Source: an uncultured Alphaproteobacteria bacterium
Lineage (GTDB): Bacteria > Pseudomonadota > Alphaproteobacteria > Rickettsiales > UBA1997
Assembly (NCBI GenBank): GCA_903898475.1
Contig: CAIUFU010000179.1
Span: forward strand, 1-7,899
Length of the DNA: 7,899 nt
Direction: 5' to 3'
In this document: positions 1 through 6,053 of the stretch, piece by piece
How the letters are laid out: each line of letters begins with the position of its first letter
Position numbering within the stretch: position 1 is the stretch's first letter
The notes under the pieces: generated by a model
What the model saw: the letters and a program-made list of their open reading frames with translations, nothing else
Told to the model about the DNA's origin: nothing
Database searches by the model: none
Position numbers and translations under genes: made by a program

Positions 1-989
1 AAAGCACTAGAAGCATAATCATTAATAAAATCGTCACTACTAATCGCGAACTTTTCAAAACCCAGCATTCTACCATCGGACTGAATTATTAGTCTTAATT
101 TCAAATCGTGCTTTTTCCACCAACGGATGTCAGTCTCATCGCCAAAAGTACAGCACATCACTATCCCCGTTCCCTTCTCAAGCTGAACTAATTCGTCACA
201 GATAATTGGAACTTTTACACCAAAAAGTGGCGTAATAGCATTTTTACCATGTAGATGTTTGTATCTATCATCTTCTGGATGAATCATTACAGCAACACAA
301 GCTGGCAACAACTCTGGGCGAGTTGTCATAATCTCAATAGGCTTATCACTTCCCTCAACACCAAACAGAATATAATTCATCACGCCTTCAACCTCCTTGT
401 CGATCAAGTCGGCTTGGGCTAGAGCCGTGCGGTCAGAGATGTCCCAGAAAACTGGTTCGAATTTTTTTTCTACCAAGCCTTTGCGGTGCAAATCAACGAA
501 ACTGGCTTGCGAAATTTTTTGCGATTCTGGCGAAATTGTTTGGTATTTTTGATCCCAATCAACTGACAAAGCGATTGAGTTAAAAAGAATTTCAAATTCT
601 TTTTCAGCTTCATCAACAACTTCGCGACACTTCTTAACAAAAGATCCACGACCATTTTCGCTTTCAAAAACTCCGGCTTTTTTCTCAATAATTTTTTCAA
701 CCAAACGCTCGGTTGGCAGGCCATTGTCATCAAATCCCATTGGGTAAAAAACGTCTTTGCCCGACATGCGTTGAAAACGCGCGACAAAGTCAGCTTGCGT
801 GTAAGAAAAAACGTGACCCATGTGAAGAACGCCTGAAACTGTTGGTGGCGGCGTGTCGATTACAAAAGTTTGCGCTTTTGGTAAATCATTTTTCCAAGCG
901 AAAATCTTTTTTTGCGCCCAGTGATTTTGCCAAAATTTTTCGCGAGTTTTAGCGTCGTATTTTTCGGGAAGAGATTTGATTGTTGTCAT
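1..989 (-). CDS. valS: Valyl-tRNA synthetase, archaeal-type, N-terminal 329 residues (3' end outside window)
   Basis: This class I synthetase charges tRNA-Val with valine in the cytoplasm. Only residues 1-329 are present; the frame stays open to the left edge, so the KMSKS loop and anticodon-binding domain lie outside. Visible are the PPPTVSG strand (47-53), the HIGH-type motif HMGH (56-59), and the block GFDDNGLPTER (85-95), where typical bacterial ValRS has a GTDHAGIATQ-like sequence. The insertion (editing) domain shows TTRPE (222-226) and a GTGIVM...FGDETD stretch (273-287), so proofreading appears intact. The DDNGLPTER signature is that of archaeal-type ValRS, known also in Rickettsia. 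The ATG at 987-989 gives a normal N-terminus, but no clear Shine-Dalgarno precedes it; the leader is pyrimidine-rich. It sits 26 bases after bamB and is probably co-transcribed. The family call is very secure. Confidence 0.96.
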   Translation of the reverse strand, partial: MTTIKSLPEKYDAKTREKFWQNHWAQKKIFAWKNDLPKAQTFVIDTPPPTVSGVLHMGHVFSYTQADFVARFQRMSGKDVFYPMGFDDNGLPTERLVEKIIEKKAGVFESENGRGSFVKKCREVVDEAEKEFEILFNSIALSVDWDQKYQTISPESQKISQASFVDLHRKGLVEKKFEPVFWDISDRTALAQADLIDKEVEGVMNYILFGVEGSDKPIEIMTTRPELLPACVAVMIHPEDDRYKHLHGKNAITPLFGVKVPIICDELVQLEKGTGIVMCCTFGDETDIRWWKKHDLKLRLIIQSDGRMLGFEKFAISSDDFINDYASSA

Positions 990-1008
990 TTTTTAGGGAG
1001 ATTGTTGG

Positions 1009-1040
1009 AGTCGACTTACTCGAGCTCGATTAAGTCGATT
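1009..1040 (-). repeat. Near-perfect palindrome / RNA hairpin across the bamB stop codon
   Basis: TCGACTTA at 1011-1018 is the exact reverse complement of TAAGTCGA at 1031-1038. The centre, 1020-1029 (TCGAGCTCGA), is itself a perfect palindrome. Only the pair 1019/1030 mismatches across the 28 bases; one further A-T pair (1009/1040) lies beyond a G/T mismatch. In the minus-strand transcript it would fold into an 8-bp stem, an A-G mismatch, 3 more pairs and an AGCU loop. It covers the last codons and stop of bamB and ends 21 bases before the valS ATG. No U-run follows, so it is not a standard intrinsic terminator. It could be an RNA processing or stability hairpin, a valS attenuation element or a dyad protein site. 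Confidence 0.7.
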
Positions 1041-2356
1041 AAATATTTTCCAATTATGTAGAAGTAAATTTTGTCATTAACCACCACCGGCGCGTGGGAG
1101 ATTTTTTTGCCCAGAGCGAAACTTCTTTCAATTTTTCCATCTAGCGGATTTGCAATTAACAACTCGCCGCTGGATTCAGAAATTAGCAAGTGATCGCCCG
1201 CCATTACCACGCCGCTGTAAAGAATTTTGCTTTCTGGTTTTTTCTCTTTTTTCAAATTCGGCAATTGCGAAATCCATTTAATGCCGCCGGTTTTTTTATT
1301 TACGGCGAGCAATTTATTGTCGTTATTAATCACAAATATGAAGTCTCCGGCAATCCAAAAATCAATGATGCCGGCGATTTCTTTTTTCCACAAATAATTG
1401 CCGTCTTTGAGCTTCATTGCCATCATCAAGCCACCATTTCCGATGGCGTAAATTACATCATCTTTAATCACTGGCGTTGCATCTACGTCGTTTAAATAAA
1501 AGTCAGAATTAGTGGCTTTACTGATGTTTAAATTTTGCGACCAAATCGCCTCACCAGTTTTTTTATTCACCGCGTAAACTTCGCCAGATGAGTAAGAAAC
1601 GATCACCGAATCTTTGTAAATTACTGGATCAGCCGCACCAAAGATTGCAGTTGGTCGCAAGATGCCCGACTGCGTCCATTGCAGCTCGCCGTCATTTGCG
1701 TTAAAGGCGTAAAGTTTGTTGTCGTTAGTTGTAACGTAAACTAATTCACCGTCAGAAACTGGGGAAGAAACCGGAATTGACGAGATGTCTTTTGACCACA
1801 AAACTTTGCCGTCAGATTCAGCAACTGCGACGACTTTATTGATGCCAGCAACCGCAAAAATCTTACCGTTAAAATAGCCGATTTTTGGGGTTTGATAATT
1901 TTTTAAATATTGACGCGGGAAGATTCGTGTTTTCCAAATTTTTTTGTCGCTCTTGATTTCATAAGCCTGCAGCGTGCCGCCACTATCGAGAAGAAAAACT
2001 TTATCTTCTTTAATGATCGGAGAAAAAACGAAGCGGTCTTCTTTGGTGCCGCTATAAAATGACCAGATTTTTAATGATTTGTCGAAAGAGATTTTTTTCG
2101 ACCAACTGCTTTGTGATAAAGTTTTAGAGAAGTTTTCGATTTGCTGATTTTGTGAACTTGCTGAACCTGACCAGCTTAAATTTTTTTGCTGCTTAGGAAT
2201 TGTAATTTCAACCGTTTCCAAAGCCGGATCAACCTTTATCAAATCAAGATTGGTAAAGGCTGAAACTGCTTTGGCACGATCGTAATCTTCATCTTTTGAA
2301 CAAGAAGAAAGCGCTAGAATTGTGATAGAAAAAAGAAGTAGCGCTGACTTTTTCAT
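1016..2356 (-). CDS. bamB: Outer-membrane assembly lipoprotein BamB (PQQ-repeat beta-propeller)
   Basis: BamB is the propeller lipoprotein of the BAM complex, which folds beta-barrel proteins into the outer membrane; it supports BamA on the periplasmic side. The 446-residue product opens with a lipoprotein signal peptide: Lys-Lys, a hydrophobic core, then lipobox LSSC with the lipidated Cys at 19. Ser at the next position is compatible with outer-membrane sorting by Lol. The rest holds spaced PQQ/propeller blade motifs of the form aXnXXdGXXXW, seen near residues 131-145, 177-190, 216-228, 261-274, 312-325 and 349-362, with a degenerate one at 400-414. The length is slightly above the usual 380-400. 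The ATG abuts the stop of the YfgM-like gene (TAGATG); a GGAAG lies 11 bases upstream. The YfgM-BamB neighbourhood, also seen in E. coli, supports the call. Confidence 0.93.
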   Translation of the reverse strand: MKKSALLLFSITILALSSCSKDEDYDRAKAVSAFTNLDLIKVDPALETVEITIPKQQKNLSWSGSASSQNQQIENFSKTLSQSSWSKKISFDKSLKIWSFYSGTKEDRFVFSPIIKEDKVFLLDSGGTLQAYEIKSDKKIWKTRIFPRQYLKNYQTPKIGYFNGKIFAVAGINKVVAVAESDGKVLWSKDISSIPVSSPVSDGELVYVTTNDNKLYAFNANDGELQWTQSGILRPTAIFGAADPVIYKDSVIVSYSSGEVYAVNKKTGEAIWSQNLNISKATNSDFYLNDVDATPVIKDDVIYAIGNGGLMMAMKLKDGNYLWKKEIAGIIDFWIAGDFIFVINNDNKLLAVNKKTGGIKWISQLPNLKKEKKPESKILYSGVVMAGDHLLISESSGELLIANPLDGKIERSFALGKKISHAPVVVNDKIYFYIIGKYLIDLIELE

Positions 2357-3073
2357 CTACTTTTTTTCTTCCAATTTAACTTCAACTTTTGGTTCGAAGC
2401 CTTTTGAAATTAGAATTTTAATGCCGTCTTTAGCGCGTTCTTTCAAAGCTTGAGCGCTTTCCGGGCTTTTAACAATTAGCTCAAGAATTTGATGAGATTT
2501 TTCAAGATTGCCTTTTTGCGCTTCAAGAAAAGCTCTTTGCTCTGAGATGTAATATTTCAAAACTTTGTTGGAATTTTCGACTTTTTCAACACGCGCCGCA
2601 ATGTCGTCTTTGTTGACTTCGGCTTCGTCAGACATCCAGCTTTTCACTAAAAGCAAGCCAGCAAGATCGCGAATGTAAGTGTCGCAAGATCCGCATTTGC
2701 TGATTTCAGCGTAAATTTTTTCAGCCTCAACTCTGTTACCTTCGTTGAAATAGATTGCCGCTAAACGTAGGGATGCCAAAGATCTAACGCCGCTTGGTGC
2801 CATTTTTGCGTCGTAAATTTTTTGCAATTCGGCACGCGAAGCAGCTTCGTCACCCAGTTGTTGGTGAATCAAAGATTGATGAAAAATTTCTGAATATTTT
2901 GCTTGGCGTGAATTTTGAAAAGAGTTCATTCCAAGAGCGACGATTATCACCACCACCGCAGTGACGGCAAGGCGTGACAAGATTTTGCTATTTTTGCAAA
3001 AAAAGTTTTTGATATTTTCTTTTCTGGCTTGGTCTTTGGCTTGATTGATTAGAGTTGTTACTTCGTCTGACAT
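2357..3073 (-). CDS. YfgM-like single-pass membrane protein with TPR-like periplasmic domain
   Basis: This 238-residue protein has a short cytoplasmic N-terminus rich in charged residues, one clear membrane segment at about 33-50 (AVTAVVVIIVALG core), then a helical periplasmic part from 52 on with TPR-like helix pairs (for example 96-125 and 174-201), and a Lys/Glu-rich tail. This is the architecture of YfgM/ancillary SecYEG-translocon subunits, which link the translocon to periplasmic chaperones. The gene directly precedes bamB, as yfgM does in E. coli, which is the main support for naming it. The start ATG at 3071-3073 is backed by AAGGA at 3078-3082, four bases upstream. An unusual Cys-Gly-Ser-Cys pair (127-130) lies in the predicted periplasmic domain. 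Sequence similarity alone would be weak; order and topology make it convincing. Confidence 0.82.
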   Translation of the reverse strand: MSDEVTTLINQAKDQARKENIKNFFCKNSKILSRLAVTAVVVIIVALGMNSFQNSRQAKYSEIFHQSLIHQQLGDEAASRAELQKIYDAKMAPSGVRSLASLRLAAIYFNEGNRVEAEKIYAEISKCGSCDTYIRDLAGLLLVKSWMSDEAEVNKDDIAARVEKVENSNKVLKYYISEQRAFLEAQKGNLEKSHQILELIVKSPESAQALKERAKDGIKILISKGFEPKVEVKLEEKK

Positions 3074-3077
3074 GGTT

Positions 3078-3082
3078 TCCTT
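3078..3082 (-). promoter_or_regulatory. Shine-Dalgarno of the yfgM-like gene
   Basis: The minus strand reads AAGGA four bases before the ATG, in the 26-base gap after folD. It is one of the few good ribosome-binding sites in the window and fixes the start at 3073. Confidence 0.7.
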
Positions 3083-3099
3083 AAGTTTGATTAAAAAAG

Positions 3100-3984
3100 T
3101 TAGTTAATGATTTTTAGACAGCAATCTAGCGTGTTTTTTAGTAAGTAGGCGATAGTCATTGGACCTACTCCGCCCGGCACTGGGCTAATTGCAGAGGCAG
3201 CGGTTTTGACACTTTCAAAATCAACATCTCCGACCAATTTTGTTTTGCCATCTGCAAGCGTGATCCTGTTGATGCCAACATCAATAACCACCGCACCTTT
3301 TTTAACCATGTCGGCTGTGATTAAATTTGGCACGCCAGCTGCAGAAATAATTACATCAGCTTGCAAGCATTCAGCTTTTAAATCTTTGGTTGAGCGATTG
3401 GCAATTGTAACAGTGCAGCTTTCTAGCATTAGAAGTCTGGCCAGTGGGCGCCCGACAATATTTGACGAGCCAATTACTAAAGTTTTTAAACCGGCCAAAT
3501 CATTACCTTTAACAGTTTTTAATAAGTGAACACAGCCCAACGGCGTGCAAGGAACTGAGGCTTTATCTTCACCTTCAACATCACCCACCGAAAGCTTGCC
3601 AACATTGATAACATTGAAGCCGTCAACATCTTTACGATGGTCAATAGCGTGAATTACGTTGCGCGGATTAATGTGCTTTGGCAAAGGCAATTGCACCAAA
3701 ATTCCGTGGATTTTTTTGTCTTCGTTTAGGTCTTTGATTTTGCTGATTAATTCTGATTCAGAAATGTCAGCTGCAAGTTTGAATTGAATTGAGTTCATCC
3801 CAACAACGTGCGCCGCTTTTTCTTTGTTGCCAACGTAAACTTCGCTGGCTGGGTCGTTGCCCACCAAGATTACAGCGAGAGTTGGCGTGACGCGAAATTT
3901 CTTTTTGATTTCGTCAATTTGTGTCGCGATTTCTAGCTTCATTGCGGCGGCAATTTCTTTGCCGTTAATAATTTGTGCAGTCAT
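3100..3984 (-). CDS. folD: Bifunctional methylenetetrahydrofolate dehydrogenase / methenyltetrahydrofolate cyclohydrolase
   Basis: FolD interconverts 5,10-methylene-THF and 10-formyl-THF through methenyl-THF in the cytoplasm, making NADPH and supplying formyl groups for purines and initiator tRNA. The 294-residue length is normal. The catalytic pair Tyr50-x3-Lys54 is present in the segment after VGNDPASE (42-48). Also visible are DVDGFN (119-124), PCTPLG (145-150), the nucleotide-binding GSSNIVGRP loop (172-180) and the C-terminal SPVPGGVGPMT (267-277). Nothing essential is missing. The ATG overlaps the stop of the upstream ABC ATPase gene by one base (TAATG), and a GGAG lies seven bases before it, so it is probably translationally coupled as well as independently initiated. 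The identification is essentially certain. Confidence 0.98.
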   Translation of the reverse strand: MTAQIINGKEIAAAMKLEIATQIDEIKKKFRVTPTLAVILVGNDPASEVYVGNKEKAAHVVGMNSIQFKLAADISESELISKIKDLNEDKKIHGILVQLPLPKHINPRNVIHAIDHRKDVDGFNVINVGKLSVGDVEGEDKASVPCTPLGCVHLLKTVKGNDLAGLKTLVIGSSNIVGRPLARLLMLESCTVTIANRSTKDLKAECLQADVIISAAGVPNLITADMVKKGAVVIDVGINRITLADGKTKLVGDVDFESVKTAASAISPVPGGVGPMTIAYLLKNTLDCCLKIIN

Positions 3985-4697
3985 TAATTTACTCCGATTT
4001 CTTTTAAAAAGGCTTTGTCCAAACTATCTTGCGCATGCTTGTTTTTGAAGCCTTGCGGAGTTCCGTGATAAACAATTTTGGCATTGTTTAAAACTGCGAT
4101 TGAATCGCAAATTTCATCCATGTCGGACAAAATATGTGAGCTGAAGAAAACGGTTTTGCCTTCTGCTTTGTAAGCCAGAAGTTCGCGTTTTAGAGCAATG
4201 CGGGCTTTTGGATCTAAGCCACTCATTGGCTCATCCAAAATAACTAATTCAGCTTGCGACAAAAAGACGGCCAAAAGCCCGAGCTTTTGCGTCATGCCTT
4301 TGGAATATTTTGTCACTTTTTGTTTTAGAACTTCGAAACGCAAATCGAGATTTTCGCAAATTTCCTCAGCTTTTTTGGCATCATATTTTTTGCCGTAAAA
4401 ATCTAAAACGAATTTCACAAATTCTTCACCTTTGAGGTGAGCTGAAGGCGAAAATTTTTCTGGCAAGTAACAAACTTTTTTACGCGCTTGCGGCAACACT
4501 CGCGACACACCAAAGATTTCCACTTCGCCATTATCTTGGTCGAGAAGATCGAGAATAATTTTAATCAACGTGGTTTTTCCCATGCCGTTAAGTCCGATGA
4601 AACCAAAAATTTCATTGGCCTTAACATCAAAACTAACCGCGTCCAGAACCGGACGAGAAAATGATTTAGAAATTTCAGAGATTTTTAGAGGAAGCAT
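3984..4697 (-). CDS. ABC transporter ATP-binding protein, ABC-2/CcmA-like class, permease not in window
   Basis: This 237-residue protein is a complete stand-alone ABC ATPase that would power a membrane permease from the cytoplasmic face. It shows Walker A GLNGMGKT (35-42), a YLPE-type Q-loop region (78-80), the signature YSKGMTQKL (131-139), Walker B LVILDEP (151-157), the D-loop SGLDP (159-163) and the H-loop His188. The YLPE and YSKGM forms are typical of ATPases paired with ABC-2 exporters, such as drug, Na+ or gliding-type systems; the substrate cannot be told from this subunit. No permease gene is adjacent: neighbours are aroQ (stop four bases before this ATG) and folD (one-base overlap). 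No strong Shine-Dalgarno is seen, so translation may depend on coupling to aroQ. The family is certain, the cargo unknown. Confidence 0.94.
   Translation of the reverse strand: MLPLKISEISKSFSRPVLDAVSFDVKANEIFGFIGLNGMGKTTLIKIILDLLDQDNGEVEIFGVSRVLPQARKKVCYLPEKFSPSAHLKGEEFVKFVLDFYGKKYDAKKAEEICENLDLRFEVLKQKVTKYSKGMTQKLGLLAVFLSQAELVILDEPMSGLDPKARIALKRELLAYKAEGKTVFFSSHILSDMDEICDSIAVLNNAKIVYHGTPQGFKNKHAQDSLDKAFLKEIGVN
3992..3995 (-). promoter_or_regulatory. Shine-Dalgarno of folD, inside the 3' end of the ABC ATPase gene
   Basis: The minus strand carries GGAG seven bases before the folD ATG, within the last codons of the ABC ATPase. With the TAATG overlap this supports the start at 3984. Confidence 0.7.
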
Positions 4698-4701
4698 GGG
4701 C

Positions 4702-5142
4702 CTAGTTATTTACCATGTTGTTCATTGCGAGTAAGGAGATGGAATAGCCATCAACACCAAGTCCAGAAATTACAGCGTCAACTACGTCACTTAAAAAAGA
4801 GTTTTGGCGAAACTCTTCGCGTTTAAAAATGTTGGAAATATGCAGTTCGATTTTAGGGCCAGAGAAAATTTCTAGAGCATCACGAATAGCAATTGAAGTG
4901 TGAGTGTACGCTGCAGCATTGATGATGATGCCGTCGAAATTATCGATGGCTTCTTGGATGATATTTACCAATTCGCCTTCGCTGTTTGACTGTTTCAACT
5001 CAACTTCCAAATCAAGTTCTTTGGCAAGTTCAGTGCAATCATGTTCAATTTTTGTTAATGATGCTTCGCCGTAAACTGACTTGTCACGCTTGTGCAAAAT
5101 ATTCAGATTTGGGCCGTTTAAAATAAGAATTTTTTTCTGCAT
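4702..5142 (-). CDS. aroQ: 3-dehydroquinate dehydratase, type II
   Basis: AroQ catalyses the third step of the shikimate pathway, dehydrating 3-dehydroquinate to 3-dehydroshikimate, toward aromatic amino acids and folate. Starting at the ATG at 5140-5142 gives 146 residues, the normal size; an in-frame TTG at 5181 would add 13 Lys-rich residues and overlap pssA, so it is less likely. Family motifs are the N-terminal NGPNLNIL (9-16) followed by Arg19 and the active-site Tyr24, NAAAYTH (75-81) with Asn75 and the catalytic His81, and ELHISNIFKREEFR (99-112) with substrate-contacting His101 and Arg112. The ATG lies four bases after the pssA stop, without a strong Shine-Dalgarno. Its presence argues for an intact shikimate pathway, absent from Rickettsia, although the other aro genes are not in view. 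Confidence 0.96.
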   Translation of the reverse strand: MQKKILILNGPNLNILHKRDKSVYGEASLTKIEHDCTELAKELDLEVELKQSNSEGELVNIIQEAIDNFDGIIINAAAYTHTSIAIRDALEIFSGPKIELHISNIFKREEFRQNSFLSDVVDAVISGLGVDGYSISLLAMNNMVNN

Positions 5143-5146
5143 GGAC

Positions 5147-5941
5147 TTAGTTTTTTTTGTTATTTTTTGAGAGAAATTCAATTTTTACGTAGAAGAAAGT
5201 TGTGACCGGAATTGAGATTGCGTAAGTAACGCCAATAATCGCCAAAGTAAGCCAAGGCTTAGTCAAAAGCCCGATGATGATTGAACCTAAAATCAATAAA
5301 GTGATGTAAGCGCTGTCATTTCTGATGGGGATTTTTTTGATTGAAATTGTCGGAATACGACTTGCCATCAACACTGCCAAAACTGACATGTAGGTAATTA
5401 CCAAAACCGGATTTGAGTAAAAACCATTGCCAAATTCGTAAGTTAAAACCATTGGCAACATTGCCATTGCGGCTCCTACTGGGGCTGGAATTCCTTTGAA
5501 GAAATATTTTTCTAAAGTTGGGTTCACTACTTCGCGAGTTAAATCAACATTGAAGCGAGCTAGTCTAATCGCGCTGCAAACCGCAAAAAATAGAACCAAA
5601 GCCCAATCTAAACCTTGCACATCGCCGTAAGAATTAACCCAAGCGTAAATTACAAAACCGGGAGTGACGCCGAAATTTACAAAATCAACCAGCGAGTCAA
5701 GTTGCGCCCCGAAATCTGAGCTAGAATTAAAGAAGCGAGCAAGCCTTCCATCCACGCCATCCATGAAGCCGGCAAAAAGCAAAAATGCTGAAGCAACTGC
5801 AAAGTTTCCTTGGTTGGCATAACGAATTGCGGTAAGTGCGATGCACAAACTGGCGAGAGTTACAAGATTTGGAAGTAATCTGAAAAGAGGAATATAGTCA
5901 CCTTCAGAATTTCTGATTTGCTGGATTATTTTTTTTTGCAT
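5147..5941 (-). CDS. pssA: CDP-diacylglycerol--serine O-phosphatidyltransferase
   Basis: PssA is an integral membrane enzyme that makes phosphatidylserine from CDP-diacylglycerol and serine, the precursor of phosphatidylethanolamine. The CDP-alcohol phosphotransferase motif is complete: Asp61, Asp64-Gly65, Ala68-Arg69, Gly78, Asp82 and Asp86 with canonical spacing. Hydrophobic segments lie at about 24-40, 47-61, 88-101, 112-125, 150-168, 177-192, 211-227 and 230-250. The N-terminal LLPNLVTLASLCIALTAIR block (22-40) matches bacterial PssA better than PgsA. The ATG at 5939-5941 gives 264 residues; the frame continues back to a TTG at 6022, but those 27 residues do not look like PssA and would consume the promoter region. 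A run of nine A follows the start codon. This is the first gene of the minus-strand operon. The usual partner psd is not adjacent. Confidence 0.92.
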   Translation of the reverse strand: MQKKIIQQIRNSEGDYIPLFRLLPNLVTLASLCIALTAIRYANQGNFAVASAFLLFAGFMDGVDGRLARFFNSSSDFGAQLDSLVDFVNFGVTPGFVIYAWVNSYGDVQGLDWALVLFFAVCSAIRLARFNVDLTREVVNPTLEKYFFKGIPAPVGAAMAMLPMVLTYEFGNGFYSNPVLVITYMSVLAVLMASRIPTISIKKIPIRNDSAYITLLILGSIIIGLLTKPWLTLAIIGVTYAISIPVTTFFYVKIEFLSKNNKKN

Positions 5942-6053
5942 TGAGATGTAAAATGAGGGATTTTGGAAGTTGATTCTCACGAAAAGCGATCGTAATTTCG
6001 GCGAGCTTGACAAAAAAAGCAATCAAACATTTCTCACTCCTACTTTCTCAAAA
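5942..6053. promoter_or_regulatory. Divergent pssA/tkt intergenic region
   Basis: These 112 bases separate the two divergent starts and must contain promoters for both the seven-gene minus-strand operon and tkt. For tkt, a perfect TTGACA lies at 6007-6012, but no good -10 hexamer sits 16-18 bases downstream. On the minus strand, TTGTCA overlaps the same site (6008-6013) and TACGAT lies at 5989-5994, but their 13-base spacing is too short. Neither gene has a Shine-Dalgarno; both leaders are pyrimidine-rich, with TCTCA just before the ATG. No riboswitch or terminator is evident. The presence of promoters is inferred from layout; exact sites are uncertain. Confidence 0.5.
6007..6012 (+). promoter_or_regulatory. 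Candidate -35 element of the tkt promoter
   Basis: TTGACA matches the sigma-70 -35 consensus exactly and lies 41 bases before the tkt ATG. The region where the -10 should be (about 6029-6035, ATTTCTC) matches TATAAT poorly, so this remains a candidate only. Confidence 0.35.

Noticed and set aside
470..952. Open frames on both strands (470-787 minus, 713-952 plus) within valS
   Set aside because: They lie wholly inside the well-supported valS frame, in other phases, and their translations show no recognisable domain.
1190..1495. Plus-strand open frame antisense to bamB
   Set aside because: It is a shadow of bamB blade-coding sequence with low-complexity aromatic residues and no ribosome site or homology.
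3206..4398. Plus-strand open frames at 3206-3529, 3857-4048 and 4198-4398
   Set aside because: All are antisense to folD and the ABC ATPase, whose motifs are complete; no independent coding signal is seen.
1016..5149. No TGA among the six visible stop codons, hinting at UGA recoding
   Set aside because: Six stops in an AT-rich genome are too few, the tryptophans I read in valS and tkt are encoded by TGG, and no in-frame TGA was seen, so the standard bacterial code fits.
5143..5181. 13-residue N-terminal extension of AroQ from a TTG at 5181
   Set aside because: The ATG at 5142 gives exactly the normal family length, and the extension would overlap pssA with Lys-rich non-homologous residues.
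5942..6022. 27-residue N-terminal extension of PssA from a TTG at 6022
   Set aside because: The extra residues do not resemble PssA, TTG is a weak start, and the extension would occupy the needed promoter region; the ATG at 5941 gives a normal length.
5974..6037. Direct repeat TTCTCAC at 5974-5980 and 6031-6037 as a possible operator pair
   Set aside because: Seven bases is too short to be distinguished from chance in a pyrimidine-rich stretch.
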